Shown here piece by piece: positions 63,254-64,000 of a stretch of DNA of 64,000 bases (position 1 is its first letter; every line of letters starts with the position of its first letter). Both the position numbers and the translations under genes were made by a program. Under the pieces are notes generated by a model. That model was not told the origin of the DNA. It did not search any database and worked only from the letters and a program-made list of their open reading frames with translations. Source of the DNA: Paraburkholderia sp. PGU19 (lineage in GTDB: Bacteria > Pseudomonadota > Gammaproteobacteria > Burkholderiales > Burkholderiaceae); assembly GCF_013426915.1 (NCBI RefSeq), contig NZ_AP023181.1, positions 2,046,001-2,110,000 of the forward strand, read 5' to 3'.

Positions 63254-64000
63254 ATGAGTGCGGACGACAAAGAACTTCTTCAGACGCTCGTGAAGATTCT
63301 GCAAGTTGCGGACGCGGCAGTCAACGGCAATGCGTCGGATGGCGACGAGCATAAAGACAACCCGGTAGCGGCGTCGGCGGCCCCACACGGTGAAGCACCA
63401 TCGTGCACGATCAAGACGCTTCCCGATCGGCTCTCCGTTTCAGCGGCCCAAACAGCAGTCAAGGTGAATCCCGTCAACGCACCCGCGTTTGCTGCTTCGT
63501 CGATGCTGGCTGCGAACGTGCCTCTCGAACCGATGGCCATCGCAGTCATGACATCCAAGTACTGGGGGCCGACAGCGCGTCAAATGACAGTGAGCTTCAT
63601 GGAGAACACGCCCACTGATCTTCGTGCGCGCATTCTGAGTCACATGAATGCGTGGGCGCGGGTATCGTGCGTGACGTTCGTCGAAACACAGGGGGTGGGA
63701 GACGTACGCATTTCTCGTGGCCCGGGAGGATACTGGTCGTATCTCGGCACGGACATTCTTCATATCCCGAAAGATCGGCCGACGATGAACCTGGAATCGT
63801 TCACAATGAATACGCCGGAGTCGGAATACCTGCGTGTCGTTCGGCACGAAACCGGGCACACGCTGGGCTTTCCGCACGAGCATATGCGCCAGGCACTGGT
63901 CGCGCGGATCGATCCGCAAAAGGCCTACGACTTTTTCTACCGGCAGTACGGCTGGAACAAGACGGCCGTGGATCAGCAGGTGCTCACCGCGCTTGATGAG
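63254..64000 (+). CDS. Metzincin zinc metalloprotease, C-terminus beyond window
   Basis: The 249 visible codons hold the zinc site HETGHTLGFPHEH: His198, Glu199, His202, His208 in HExxHxxGxxH order, as in astacin- or matrixin-type M12/M10 peptidases. Before it, WGPTARQMTVSFMENTP and the WARVSCVTFVETQGVGDVRIS region match the active-site cleft of this group. No Sec signal is seen at the start; residues 20-50 are low-complexity. A perfect GGAGGTGA site precedes ATG 63254. It follows the RNase A-like gene by 68 bp and may be part of the same unit. Secretion would need another route. Confidence 0.88.
   Translation, partial: MSADDKELLQTLVKILQVADAAVNGNASDGDEHKDNPVAASAAPHGEAPSCTIKTLPDRLSVSAAQTAVKVNPVNAPAFAASSMLAANVPLEPMAIAVMTSKYWGPTARQMTVSFMENTPTDLRARILSHMNAWARVSCVTFVETQGVGDVRISRGPGGYWSYLGTDILHIPKDRPTMNLESFTMNTPESEYLRVVRHETGHTLGFPHEHMRQALVARIDPQKAYDFFYRQYGWNKTAVDQQVLTALDE

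Overview
The window looks like an accessory stretch of a large GC-rich betaproteobacterial replicon, most likely Burkholderiaceae (Paraburkholderia or Caballeronia type, probably a second chromosome or megaplasmid). Evidence is the codon use, a DUF4148 protein, the BON, DUF3313 and GlxA-type genes, an and-type anthranilate dioxygenase cluster in the order known from Burkholderia cepacia, many LysR/TetR/AraC regulators beside small catabolic operons, and the absence of ribosomal or replication genes. Everything here is read by eye; no database search was possible.

Layout. 1-5.9 kb: a LysR regulator (cut by the edge) divergent from an operon of flavin monooxygenase, RidA, DUF1028, M20 deacylase and NCS1 permease, which looks like uptake and breakdown of a nitrogenous compound. 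6.2-12 kb: a SnoaL-like protein, a frameshifted GlxA-type regulator, an MFS exporter with divergent LysR gene, a frameshifted alkyladenine glycosylase and an SDR. 12.4-15.8 kb: a RAYT-like transposase without its HUH histidines, then a second cysteinyl-tRNA synthetase preceded by what looks like a leaderless Cys-codon leader peptide and an attenuator, then a BON lipoprotein. 15.9-18.7 kb: MmgE/PrpD, cupin and SDR operon. 18.8-24.7 kb: DUF4148, an M20 carbamoylase/RidA pair, an alpha/beta hydrolase and a frameshifted solo PqiB. 24.8-25.9 kb: an IS630-family element. 25.9-31.3 kb: DUF3313 lipoprotein with divergent TetR, a ribbon-helix-helix regulator with PHB-depolymerase-type esterase, small periplasmic protein, TetR and LysR.

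31.5-38.6 kb: a decayed fadB/fadA relic followed by a fatty-acid-type operon (two acyl-CoA dehydrogenases, enoyl-CoA hydratase, CaiB CoA-transferase) and a DUF485/ActP symporter pair. 38.6-41.5 kb: TetR/tautomerase, cysteine hydrolase and a small secreted protein. 41.7-47.7 kb: andR and andAcAdAbAa plus an MFS transporter. 47.9-52.7 kb: mmsA, LLM flavoprotein, GST and two small proteins. 52.8-59.9 kb: a fused 5-oxoprolinase, MFS transporter and DUF1445 (putative D-glutamate cyclase family) with divergent LysR.

60.4-64 kb (right edge): a different kind of region, with an AT-rich upstream zone, a tandem LuxR-HTH gene split by a frameshift, a 281-residue protein of unknown function, two overlapping unknown ORFs, a Sec-exported RNase A-like protein carrying the active-site spacing of contact-dependent-inhibition RNase toxins, and an HExxHxxGxxH metalloprotease running off the end. 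This looks like a toxin/effector locus. The two most interesting items are this locus and the Cys-leader attenuator before the extra cysteinyl-tRNA synthetase. Several genes are broken by single-base shifts, two of them in homopolymers, so sequence error must be excluded before calling them pseudogenes.
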